In this document: in pieces, positions 1 through 7,702 of the stretch
How positions within the stretch are numbered: position 1 is the stretch's first letter
How the letters are laid out: each line of letters begins with the position of its first letter
Source of the DNA: Corallococcus caeni
GTDB lineage: Bacteria > Myxococcota > Myxococcia > Myxococcales > Myxococcaceae
DNA length: 64,000 nucleotides
Assembly: GCF_036245865.1 (NCBI RefSeq)
Contig: NZ_BTTW01000002.1
Span: 806,001 to 870,000, forward strand
Reading direction: 5' to 3'
Translations under genes and position numbers: made by a program
The notes under the pieces: generated by a model
Seen by the model: the letters and a program-made list of their open reading frames with translations, nothing else
Database searches by the model: none
Told to the model about the DNA's origin: nothing

Positions 1-1
1 C

Positions 2-76
2 ACGGTGGAGGACCTGGCGCGGCTGGTGGCGGCGCGGGTCGCGGCGGCGAAGCCGGATGTGGGAGCGCACCCGTGA
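2..76 (+). CDS. C-terminal end of a probable acyl carrier protein (5' truncated)
   Basis: Only the last 24 codons are in the window, ending in TGA at 74-76. The visible peptide (TVEDLARLVAARVAAAKPDV) looks like the last helix of an acyl carrier protein. The stop overlaps the GTG start of the fatty acyl-AMP ligase in a GTGA junction, so the two are translationally coupled. An ACP beside a fatty acyl-AMP ligase is a common pairing because the ligase loads acyl groups onto an ACP. The assignment rests on this short tail plus context and could be wrong. Confidence 0.5.
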   Translation, partial: TVEDLARLVAARVAAAKPDVGAHP

Positions 77-1830
77 AGGGGCCGCCCCTGCCGGCGCTGA
101 AGCACGCCACGGTGAACGCGATGCTGAAGGCGACGTCGCGCACGTCGCTGGGGCTGGTGTTCGTGGACGCCGCCGAGCGCGAGACGTCCCTGCCGTGGGC
201 GCAGGTGTACCAGCGGGCGAAGCGTGCGGCGGGAGGGCTGGCGCGGCTGGGCGTGCGTCCGGGGGACCGTGTGGCGCTGCTGTTGCCCACGTCGCCCGCG
301 TTCATGGATGCGTACTTCGGCGCGCTGCTGGCGGGCGCGGTGCCGGTGCCGCTGTATCCGCCGGTGCGGCTGGGACGGCTGGACGAGTACCACCGCTCCA
401 CGGCGCGCATGCTCCAGCTGACGGGCGCGGTGGCGGTGCTGACGGACACGCGCGTGCGGCTCTTGCTGGGGCCGAGCATGGCGCTGGCGCGTCCCCGGCT
501 GGGCTGTCACACGGTGGACGCGGTGATGCACGGCGACGAGGACCTGGAGGTGGAGGTGTCCCCCGACGCGCTGGGGCTCATCCAGTTCTCCTCCGGCTCC
601 ACGGTGGAGCCGAAGCCGGTGGCGCTGACGCACGGGGCGCTGGTGGCGCAGGTGGCGGCGCTGGAGGCGGCGATGCCGGTGTCCGCGGGCGTGATGCCGG
701 TGGGCGTGAGCTGGCTGCCGCTGTACCACGACATGGGGCTCATCGGCTGTGTGCTCGCGGCGCTGTACTACCCGGGCAGCCTGGTGCTGATTCCGCCGGA
801 GACGTTCCTGGTGAAGCCGGCGCTGTGGCTGCGCGCGCTGTCGCGGCACCGGGGCTTCGTGTCGCCCGCGCCGAACTTCGCGTACGGGCTGTGCTTGAAG
901 CGGGTGAAGGACGCGGACATGCAGGGCGTGGACCTGTCCGGGTGGCTGCACGCGCTCAACGGCGCGGAGCCGGTGAGCGCGGACACGCTGCGCCGCTTCG
1001 CGGAGCGGTTCGAGCGGTGGGGGTTCTCCGCGAGGGCGCTGCGGCCGGTGTACGGCCTGTCGGAGGCGTCGCTGGCGGTGACGTTCCCGCCGGGGGGCCG
1101 GGGTCCTCGCGAGCTGGGCGTGGATCCGGACGTGCTGGCGCGTGAGGGACAGGCGCGTGAAGGGTTGCGGACGCTGGTGAGCGTGGGCGCGCCGGTCGCG
1201 GGCTTCGAGGTGCAGGTGCGCGGCGAGGACGGCGCGGTGTTGCCGGAGCGCCGGGTGGGGCGCGTGTTCGCGAAGGGGCCGTCGGTGATGCGCGGCTACT
1301 TCGAGGACGCGGAGGCGACGGCGCGAGCGCTGGTGGACGAGGGCTGGCTGGACACGGGAGACCTGGGCTTCAGCGCGGACGGGGAGCTGTACCTGACGGG
1401 CCGCGCGAAGGACCTGGTCATCATCCGGGGCGCGAACCACGCGCCGCAGGCCTTCGAGGAACCCCTGGGCAAGGTGGACGGCGTGCGCACGGGCTGCGCG
1501 GTGGCGCTGGGCTTCACGCCCGAAGGCAGCGAGGACGAAGCGCTGCTGATCCTCGCCGAGCGCGCGGAGCGGGGCGCGGACGTGGCGTCGGTGGAGGCGG
1601 ACATCCGCGCTGCGGTGGTGGAGGCGACGGGAGTGCAGCCGCACACGGTGCGCCTCTTGGAGCCGGGGACGCTGCCGCGCACGTCCAGCGGCAAGCTGCG
1701 CCGGAGTGAAGCGCTGCGACGCTACCTGGCCGGAGAGCTGACCGCGCCGAAGAAGGTGGGCGCGGTGGGGCTCGCGGTGGAGATGGCGAAGAGCGCGCTG
1801 GCGATGGTGCGCGCGGAGCACGACTCGTGA
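73..1830 (+). CDS. Fatty acyl-AMP ligase / AMP-dependent synthetase
   Basis: A 585-residue adenylate-forming enzyme that should activate a fatty acid as acyl-AMP and pass it to a carrier protein. The ATP-binding loop is at residues 172-181 (FSSGSTVEPK), the Y-G-L-S-E-A motif lies mid-protein, and TGDLGF and GRAKDLVIIRGANH come near the C-terminal hinge. The A10 lysine in SSGKLR is K541. Length and FAAL-type motifs (YGLSEASLAV) fit fatty acyl-AMP ligases better than acyl-CoA synthetases. The start is GTG at 73, overlapping the upstream ACP stop by 4 bp. An FAD reductase follows 13 bp after the stop, so the three form one operon, probably for a lipid or lipid-tailed metabolite. The product is unknown. 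Confidence 0.85.
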   Translation: MKGPPLPALKHATVNAMLKATSRTSLGLVFVDAAERETSLPWAQVYQRAKRAAGGLARLGVRPGDRVALLLPTSPAFMDAYFGALLAGAVPVPLYPPVRLGRLDEYHRSTARMLQLTGAVAVLTDTRVRLLLGPSMALARPRLGCHTVDAVMHGDEDLEVEVSPDALGLIQFSSGSTVEPKPVALTHGALVAQVAALEAAMPVSAGVMPVGVSWLPLYHDMGLIGCVLAALYYPGSLVLIPPETFLVKPALWLRALSRHRGFVSPAPNFAYGLCLKRVKDADMQGVDLSGWLHALNGAEPVSADTLRRFAERFERWGFSARALRPVYGLSEASLAVTFPPGGRGPRELGVDPDVLAREGQAREGLRTLVSVGAPVAGFEVQVRGEDGAVLPERRVGRVFAKGPSVMRGYFEDAEATARALVDEGWLDTGDLGFSADGELYLTGRAKDLVIIRGANHAPQAFEEPLGKVDGVRTGCAVALGFTPEGSEDEALLILAERAERGADVASVEADIRAAVVEATGVQPHTVRLLEPGTLPRTSSGKLRRSEALRRYLAGELTAPKKVGAVGLAVEMAKSALAMVRAEHDS

Positions 1831-1843
1831 TGGATCAGGGCGC

Positions 1844-2941
1844 GTGAAACGCCATGATGTAGTCGTGGTGGGCGGAGGCCCGGCGGGGCTCGCGGTGGCC
1901 ATCACGGCGGCCCGGCGTGGGCTGGACACGGTGGTCTTGGAGCGTGCGTCCACGCCCGTGGACAAGGCCTGCGGTGAAGGGCTGATGCCTTCGGGCCTCG
2001 CGGCATTGGAGCGGCTCGGAGCGCTCGCGCACCTGGACATGCGCGACAGTTCCCCCTTCGTGGGCATCCGCTACGTGCAGGAGGACGGCAGCACGGCGGA
2101 AGGAAAGCTGCCCGCGCCCGGTGGGCTGGGGGTGCGCAGGCTGGCCCTGTCCCATGCGCTGGCTTCGCGCGCGCGCGAAGTGGGCGTGGACCTGCGCGAG
2201 AACGTGCACGTCGTGGCGCACGTGCGCACGCCGGACGGCGTGACGCTGGAGACGCCCACGGGGCCGGTGTCCGCGCGGTTCCTCGTCGCGGCGGACGGCT
2301 TGAACTCACCGCTGCGCCGGGCCGAGGGCCTGGACGTGGAGCGGGACGTGCCCCGGCGCTACGGCCTGCGGCGCCACTTCCGGCGCGTGCCCTGGACACC
2401 CTACGTGGAGGTGCACTTCGCCTCCGGCGTCGAGGCGTACGTGACGCCCGCGGGGGCGGAGCGCGTGGGCATCGCGTTCCTCTGGGAGGATGGCACCGTG
2501 GAGGGCCGCGTGGGCTTCGACGCGCTGCTGGAGCGCTTCCCCCGGCTGGCGGAGCAGCTCACCGGCGCGGAGCCGGACTCGCAGCCGCGAGGCGCCGGCC
2601 CCCTGGCCCGCGTGGTCCGCACTCGCATCGCGGATCGCTTCGCCCTCGTCGGCGACGCCGCGGGCTACGTGGACGCAGTGACGGGCGAAGGTCTCACCCT
2701 GGCCTTCGCCTGCGCGGAGTCCCTGGGCGCGCTGCTCCCGGATGCCCTGGCGAAGGGCGCTGGCCGCGACACGTTGTTGCCCTACGAGCGCACCTTCCAG
2801 CAGGTGTTCCGAAAGTACGCCTGGACCACGCAAGGCCTGCTGATGCTCGCGCGCCGCCCGCGCCTGCGAAGGCCCGTGGTGCGGCTGCTGGGCCGCGCCC
2901 CCTGGCTCTTCGAGCGCATCCTCGCCGCCGTGGTGAGCTGA
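1844..2941 (+). CDS. FAD-dependent oxidoreductase, geranylgeranyl-reductase type
   Basis: A 365-residue flavoprotein with the Rossmann motif GGGPAG near residues 9-14, the substrate-side motif DKACGEGLMPSG, and the second FAD motif with GDAAGYVDAVTGEG late in the protein. These are hallmarks of the geranylgeranyl reductase / halogenase-like branch of the UbiH-PHBH superfamily. GTG at 1844 is chosen because the nearer ATG at 1829 is closed after five codons in its frame. It sits just downstream of the acyl-AMP ligase and probably reduces or oxidises the acyl product of that operon. The exact substrate cannot be read from sequence. Confidence 0.8.
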   Translation: MKRHDVVVVGGGPAGLAVAITAARRGLDTVVLERASTPVDKACGEGLMPSGLAALERLGALAHLDMRDSSPFVGIRYVQEDGSTAEGKLPAPGGLGVRRLALSHALASRAREVGVDLRENVHVVAHVRTPDGVTLETPTGPVSARFLVAADGLNSPLRRAEGLDVERDVPRRYGLRRHFRRVPWTPYVEVHFASGVEAYVTPAGAERVGIAFLWEDGTVEGRVGFDALLERFPRLAEQLTGAEPDSQPRGAGPLARVVRTRIADRFALVGDAAGYVDAVTGEGLTLAFACAESLGALLPDALAKGAGRDTLLPYERTFQQVFRKYAWTTQGLLMLARRPRLRRPVVRLLGRAPWLFERILAAVVS

Positions 2942-3033
2942 TCCGGAAAGCCCGGAGCCACCCGGAAGCCGCACGCGGATCCGCACGGCCTGGCCCTTGT
3001 CCCACCGCCGCGCGCCGGGGACACTCCGTCCCC

Positions 3034-3573
3034 ATGGCACCTGGCCCCGCGGCTTCGCGTCCCTGGTTCGCGTTCTCCCTCGACCTGGCCCCGGCCGCGG
3101 CGAGTCGGCACCTGCACGGCCTGCCCCCCGTGCCCGACTTCCCCGAGGGCGAGCTCGCCGAGGCCCTGGACGTGGACGTCGTCTACGACGTGCACGTGCC
3201 CAACTGGGGCGGCCGGGTCGCACGCCTCGTGGAGGCTCCCGGACACCGGCTGTCCGGGCGCCTGCGCCCCATCCCCGCCGAGTCCTGGCCCGCCCTGGCC
3301 CGCCTGGAGACCGCGCTCGCCCTGGCCACCGAGGAGCTCCCCGTGAAGGTGCGCACCGCCTCCGGCGCCGTGGTGGACGCCCACGCCTTCACCCCCGCCG
3401 CCCGCAACACCTCCACGCAGGGGCCCGTCAGCGAAGCCTTCCTGATCACCCTCGCCGTCGCCGCCGAGCGCGCCCGCCTGCCTGCCGCCGTCGTCGAAAA
3501 ACTCCAGGCCGAGGCCCGCATCGTCCACGCCGTCCAGCACGCCCCGGTCGCGTCCAAGTCCGGCATTAAGTGA
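3034..3573 (+). CDS. Gamma-glutamylcyclotransferase-like (GGCT/AIG2 fold) protein
   Basis: A 179-residue soluble protein with an N-terminal FAFSLDL strand, a YDVHVPNWGGRVARLVEAPGHRLSGRLRPI block and a LARLE helix. That order resembles GGCT/AIG2-fold proteins, which remove gamma-glutamyl groups as 5-oxoproline, where a Y-G-S/T-L strand is followed by a GxVxGxLY-type strand. The canonical catalytic glutamate was not located with certainty, so activity is unproven. It starts at ATG 3034 and stands about 90 bp after the FAD reductase on the same strand. Confidence 0.45.
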   Translation: MAPGPAASRPWFAFSLDLAPAAASRHLHGLPPVPDFPEGELAEALDVDVVYDVHVPNWGGRVARLVEAPGHRLSGRLRPIPAESWPALARLETALALATEELPVKVRTASGAVVDAHAFTPAARNTSTQGPVSEAFLITLAVAAERARLPAAVVEKLQAEARIVHAVQHAPVASKSGIK

Positions 3574-3721
3574 CAGCCGGGTCGGACCGGACCGAAAAAC
3601 GCCCTGGCGCCTGAGAAAAAGGGCGGTGTGACGCAACCGGGCGCCGCGTCGCACCGACGATGGAGGGGAAGGGCCCTCTCTTCCGACCGTCTCCCCCGCC
3701 GGCCCCGAGGACGTTCACCGC

Positions 3722-5176
3722 ATGTCGCTGCGAATCCCGACCGGAGTCTCCACTCCGCGCCCCACGCCCGCGATTGCCCCCGCCGCCGCGCCCGCGAACA
3801 CCGCGGTGCCCGCCGGGGCGGACCTCCCCGCCAGCGCGCCCGCCGCCAACGTCGTGGCGCCCACGGGTGGAAGCTGGAAGCGCTCCGCCACCAAGGAGGT
3901 GGCCATCTCCGACCTCCAGCAGAAGTTCGGCTGGCCGGATGAGAGCTGGCAGGGGCGTCTGCTCCACGCGGCGGACGAGGGCGCCGACGGAGGCCGCGCG
4001 CAGAACGGCCAGGTGTCCGCGGCGGAGCTGGAGGCGTACCTCTCCGCGCCCACGGACGCGCAGTTCCTCACGTCCACGGCGCTCCAGCAGCAGCGCGCGG
4101 CGCTCGACGCGAAGCTCGCCGGGGGCGCGCAGTCCGCCAAGGTGGACAGCTTCGAGAGCCCCTGGCAGCAGTCCGTGGCGAAGCGCGCGGACCTGCTGGG
4201 CGGCAACGGCGACGGGCAGCTCTCCGCGGACGAGCTGACGGCCTACATCAACGCGTCCAAGGCGAACCAGGCCAAGGGCACGGGCACCGCCGCGAACACG
4301 CAGTGGGTGCCAGACCAGCAGATGGCCGCCTTCCAGAGCCGCGTGGCGGAGGTCGCGGGGGAGGCGGATCCGCTCCAGGCCGTGGGCGCTGGCGGCGCGA
4401 CGCCCGGGCTGAGCATGGTGAAGGAGTACTCGCGCACGCTGCTGGACACGGACAAGAACGTGCCCACGTTCGTGAGCTACCTGTTGTCCGCGGCGGACGT
4501 GAAGGAGACGCCCGCGGACGTCAGCCGGCTGGAGAGCACCTTCGTGCGCGACCCGGAGCTGAAGCAGGGCGGCGTGGTGGACTCCGACTACAACAACACC
4601 GGCTTCGACCGGGGACACATGAAGGCGGCCGAGGACTCGCCCACGCAGGCGGCGATGAACGAGAGCCACTACATGAGCAACATCGCGCCCCAGTACGGCA
4701 ACCACAACCAGCAGATCTGGCGCACGCTGGAGCGCGGCGTGTCCGAGCTGGTGAAGGAGACCGGCGGCAAGGCCTACATCGTCACGGGCAACCTGTTCCT
4801 GGACGACAAGGGCAAGCCGCTGCCGCCCGAGTCCCTCCAGACGACGGGCTCGAAGGACGACCGGCGCATCGCGGTCCCCACGCACAACTTCAAGACGGTG
4901 TTGCTGGAGCTGCCCAACGGCAACCTGTCGATGTTCGCGTACATGGTGCCGAACTTGAAGGACGGCCCGTCCAAGAAGGAGGACATCCTCCCGCTGCTCC
5001 AGGAGTCGCGCGTGCCGGTGGACCAGCTGGAAGGGCTGCTGGGCCAGGACCTCTACGCGCAGCTGCCCAAGAGCGTGCAGGACAAGCTGGAGAAGGACAC
5101 GTCCGCCGCGGGCGTCTTCCAGCAGCAGAGCCTCTACGAGGCCGCGACGCTGCTGCGCGCCCCGCCTTCCGCCTGA
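3722..5176 (+). CDS. EF-hand-like plus DNA/RNA non-specific endonuclease (NUC1 family)
   Basis: A 484-residue protein. The first 50 residues are a Pro/Ala-rich linker with no signal peptide. Two EF-hand-like loops follow (DEGADGGRAQNGQVSAAE and GGNGDGQLSADE). The C-terminal half is a beta-beta-alpha-Me nuclease with the family signature DRGHM; the catalytic histidine is H299, followed by NESHYMSNIAPQ and the metal-binding NHNQQIW block. Such enzymes cut single- and double-stranded DNA and RNA with a divalent metal. Lack of a Sec signal means a cytoplasmic location, lysis release or a specialised secretion route. No immunity-like small gene is visible beside it. Confidence 0.85.
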   Translation: MSLRIPTGVSTPRPTPAIAPAAAPANTAVPAGADLPASAPAANVVAPTGGSWKRSATKEVAISDLQQKFGWPDESWQGRLLHAADEGADGGRAQNGQVSAAELEAYLSAPTDAQFLTSTALQQQRAALDAKLAGGAQSAKVDSFESPWQQSVAKRADLLGGNGDGQLSADELTAYINASKANQAKGTGTAANTQWVPDQQMAAFQSRVAEVAGEADPLQAVGAGGATPGLSMVKEYSRTLLDTDKNVPTFVSYLLSAADVKETPADVSRLESTFVRDPELKQGGVVDSDYNNTGFDRGHMKAAEDSPTQAAMNESHYMSNIAPQYGNHNQQIWRTLERGVSELVKETGGKAYIVTGNLFLDDKGKPLPPESLQTTGSKDDRRIAVPTHNFKTVLLELPNGNLSMFAYMVPNLKDGPSKKEDILPLLQESRVPVDQLEGLLGQDLYAQLPKSVQDKLEKDTSAAGVFQQQSLYEAATLLRAPPSA

Positions 5177-5186
5177 GCGTTCTGTC

Positions 5187-5212
5187 GGAGGCCGCGCACG
5201 TGAGCGGCCTCC
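5187..5212. terminator. Hairpin between convergent genes
   Basis: Arms GGAGGCCGC and GCGGCCTCC (9 bp, perfect) enclose an 8-nt loop, 10 bp after the nuclease stop and 31 bp before the end of the convergent reductase gene. No T-run follows on either strand, so it may act as a bidirectional stop or 3'-end stabiliser. Location and symmetry are the only support. Confidence 0.5.
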
Positions 5213-5243
5213 TGCGCGCCCGGGCGCGTGCAGCCGGCCGGGC

Positions 5244-5927
5244 TCAGCGGCGCACGCGGTACCGGAGCCACACGATGCCGGAGTCCCGGCGCTCCACGTG
5301 GGTGAGCTCCAGCGCGGCGCCCATGCCGGTGGAGCCCTGGGGCCGGTCGAACAGGGTCGGCGTGCCGGGCAGGCCATCCGCGGTGGGGTGCACGAGGAGG
5401 CTCACCTCGTCGATGAGGCCCGCGGCGAGGAAGGAGCCGTTGATGCCGCCGCCGCCCTCCAGCAACACGGTCTTGATGCCGAAGGTGCTCCCGAGCGTCT
5501 CCAGCACGCGGGCGAAGTCGATGTCCTGCTTGCCGCCGAAGACGTAGGAGACGCCGCGCTCGCGCAGGTGGGCGAGGTGCGCGTCGGGGACGGACTCGGT
5601 GAGCACGACGACGAGAGGGTCGTCGTCGATGGCGCCGGACTCCCAGTTGAGCTTGCCGTGGGCATCCAGGGCGATGGCGTAGGACTCGGCGTCCTTGCGA
5701 GCGACGAAGTCCGTGCGGGGCAGGGGGGCCGCGGGGGGCGGCTTGGGCACGTCCCCTTCCGCGGCGAAGTCCTCCATGGTGATGCGGCCGCACATCCACG
5801 CGTCCGCGTCGAAGGTGTCGGCGGTGCGCTCGTATTCACCGCGCATCGACTGGGGGTCGGGCCAGTGCTTGACGACGATGCGCCCGTCGATGGACGAGAG
5901 CATGTGGCAGATGACGTGGGGCTTCAT
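5244..5927 (-). CDS. RibD C-terminal-domain (dihydrofolate reductase-like) family protein
   Basis: The protein is MKPHVICHMLSSIDGRIV..., about 227 residues, and matches the RibD C-terminal / bifunctional deaminase-reductase fold. It has an N-terminal strand with SSIDGRI, a WMCGRITMEDF block, and LLEGGGGINGSFL, the nucleotide-binding GGG motif of the family. Members reduce pterin or pyrimidine intermediates with NADPH. It is a stand-alone reductase without the deaminase half. The start is set at 5927 because GGAG lies upstream; an in-frame ATG six codons earlier (5945) is possible. Confidence 0.8.
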   Translation of the reverse strand: MKPHVICHMLSSIDGRIVVKHWPDPQSMRGEYERTADTFDADAWMCGRITMEDFAAEGDVPKPPPAAPLPRTDFVARKDAESYAIALDAHGKLNWESGAIDDDPLVVVLTESVPDAHLAHLRERGVSYVFGGKQDIDFARVLETLGSTFGIKTVLLEGGGGINGSFLAAGLIDEVSLLVHPTADGLPGTPTLFDRPQGSTGMGAALELTHVERRDSGIVWLRYRVRR

Positions 5928-6047
5928 CGGGCGGCTCCGGAGCACGGCCCGCCTTCAGGTGGCGGGCGGCGGAGCGCGGATGCTTCCCGAGGCGCCACGG
6001 CCTGTCGAACCGGATCCGCGCCGGTCCGTTCACAATCCCGCGAGCCG

Positions 6048-6281
6048 TTACTGCGTCGCGCCGGGAGCGTCGGAGGCCTCGGCGGTGGAGGCCTCCTTCG
6101 ACGGAGCGGACTCCTCGGCCTTCGGCGTCTTGAGGGGCTCGGACTTCGTCTCGCCGATCCGAACGACCACCGGCTGTGAGGTGGAGTTACCGCCGAACCG
6201 GGTCCCCGGAGGTGAGGTGAGGCCCACATAGGAGCAGCCGACCAGGACGAACAGTGGAACGGCGGCGAGCAGACGGCGCAT
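6048..6281 (-). CDS. Small lipoprotein, function unknown
   Basis: From ATG 6281 the product is MRRLLAAVPLFVLVGCSYVG..., 77 residues: a short signal peptide, a lipobox ending at Cys16, and a low-complexity Thr/Ser/Glu/Ala tail. An in-frame ATG 13 codons upstream gives an N-terminus unlike a signal peptide and was not used. Downstream strand rules predict export and lipidation. No domain is recognised. Confidence 0.65.
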   Translation of the reverse strand: MRRLLAAVPLFVLVGCSYVGLTSPPGTRFGGNSTSQPVVVRIGETKSEPLKTPKAEESAPSKEASTAEASDAPGATQ

Positions 6282-6367
6282 GAGACGGGACCCCCGGGAC
6301 AGGGTGGACTGCGCGCGCATTCAACCGGACGCGTGGGTGAGAGGTCCAGGGCCGGAGGTGGGAGCCT

Positions 6368-6856
6368 TCAGCCGGTGGCCGCCACTCGGGTGAACTCCAT
6401 CACCCAGTTGGTCTCCCAGGTCTCTCCGTCGAGCGAGAAGGACTGTTCCCACCGCGCCTTGTCGTTGCCCTGACGGGTCCAGTGGAACACGACCTGGACC
6501 GGGCGGCCTCCCTCGGTGTCCTCGCCGTAGAAGCGGCCGTGGTCGCCCGTGAAGCCTCCGTGCACCGGCGGCTGGAGCACCGCGTGACGGCTGTCGATCC
6601 AGTGGATGGACCAGCGGCGTTCGCGCACGTCGAACAGGCGCAGCGCCATGCCGGAGAAGCCTCGCTCGAAGACGGTCTCCTCGACGTTGGACAGGCCTCC
6701 CAGGTGGGGCTGGCAGCGCATCCTCGATGTGAACACGTCCCAGTCGTCACTGCCCGCCAGCCGTTGCTTGAGCCGCCGGTTCATGCACGTCCACTCGCCC
6801 ATGAGGAAGTCGAAGTCGTGCACGTCGCCCGTGGGGAGTGGGGGAAGGGGCTTCAT
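6368..6856 (-). CDS. DUF1579-like lipocalin-type protein
   Basis: A 162-residue protein beginning MKPLPPLPTGDVHDFDFLMGEWT. The FDFLMGEW opening, the repeated W-containing strands (RRWSIHWID, KARWEQSFS) and size match DUF1579 / lipocalin-like small-molecule binding proteins of unknown biochemical role. The start at 6856 has an AAAGGAC Shine-Dalgarno. It is 24 bp downstream of the NIPSNAP gene on the same strand, so the two are probably cotranscribed. Confidence 0.7.
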   Translation of the reverse strand: MKPLPPLPTGDVHDFDFLMGEWTCMNRRLKQRLAGSDDWDVFTSRMRCQPHLGGLSNVEETVFERGFSGMALRLFDVRERRWSIHWIDSRHAVLQPPVHGGFTGDHGRFYGEDTEGGRPVQVVFHWTRQGNDKARWEQSFSLDGETWETNWVMEFTRVAATG

Positions 6857-6880
6857 GGAACAGGTCCTTTCTGGGGACGG

Positions 6881-7609
6881 TCAGCGCAGCTCGGACCGTG
6901 CGGTGGGGGACAGCGTCAGGTGTTCGAGCGACGCGCTCAGCCACGGCTGGAGCGGCTCCGCCCAGGCCTTCGAAGCGGCTCGGCGTCGAAGGTGCTCGCG
7001 GTGATGCCCGGCATCCGGGAACACGGTGAGCCAGGCGAAGACATGTTCACCCCTTCGCACGGGCAGGGCAGGGAAGGTGTTCTCCGCGGACTCGGTCTGG
7101 AACAGGGCTCGGGGCGTGGCGCCCAGCTCTTCGAGTACAGGACGCACGTGCTGCTTGAAGGAGGCCGTGAGGGCCTCATCGGCCGGGGCCTTCAGGTAGC
7201 AGAGCGTCACTTCGACCCGGGAGTCGGGCCGAGCGACCGCACCGGGGGGTGGCCGAGGCGTACCAGGATGCACGAGCCCCGCGTCCGGCCGCACGGGCCG
7301 CAGGAGCAGGACGTTGTCGGAGTCCACCATCGTCGCGTTCGCCGCGTTCCGGTGCTCCTTCCACACCGGGCCGCCGTAGAACGCGCTCAGGGCGTCGCGT
7401 CGTGACGCCATGTCGCGGAAGCCTCGCAGCCACACGAACCGGTCCGGCCGGTCCTCGTCGCGGAACTGACCGATGAGGTGCATCCCGGCGGCCTCCTGCG
7501 ACTCGACGAACGCCCGTTCAAAGAGCGAGAGGAGGGCCTCACGCTGACCGGGATGCAGCGTGTACTGGCGCAATTCGAGGACCGAGCAGCAGGCGGACGG
7601 GGACGGCAT
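6881..7609 (-). CDS. NIPSNAP-family protein
   Basis: A 242-residue protein with the NIPSNAP signature: LELRQYTLHPGQREALLSLFE at the N-terminus, GMHLIGQFRDEDRPDRFVWLRGF, then the YGGPVWKEHRNAANATM block, followed by a second, weaker dimeric alpha-beta barrel repeat from about residue 125. NIPSNAP proteins are ferredoxin-like folds of unclear enzymatic role in bacteria. It is divergent from a MocR regulator with an operator between them, which suggests that regulator controls this gene. Confidence 0.8.
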   Translation of the reverse strand: MPSPSACCSVLELRQYTLHPGQREALLSLFERAFVESQEAAGMHLIGQFRDEDRPDRFVWLRGFRDMASRRDALSAFYGGPVWKEHRNAANATMVDSDNVLLLRPVRPDAGLVHPGTPRPPPGAVARPDSRVEVTLCYLKAPADEALTASFKQHVRPVLEELGATPRALFQTESAENTFPALPVRRGEHVFAWLTVFPDAGHHREHLRRRAASKAWAEPLQPWLSASLEHLTLSPTARSELR

Positions 7610-7652
7610 GCGGCCTTCCGGGGTGCGGGTGCGGAGGCCATCCTTGGCAGGG

Positions 7653-7702
7653 AACTGGTAGGGTCATGAAGACCACTTTCGCCAGAATCGGCCATACCAG
7701 TT
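7653..7702. promoter_or_regulatory. Inverted-repeat operator candidate for the MocR regulator
   Basis: AACTGGTA at 7653-7660 and its exact reverse complement TACCAGTT at 7695-7702 lie in the 91-bp divergent gap, 34 bp apart. The right arm overlaps the TTG start codon of the MocR gene. MocR proteins (GabR, PdxR) bind repeated CTGGT/ACCAG-type half sites in their own divergent promoters. The symmetry is seen directly; the binding is inferred. Confidence 0.5.
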
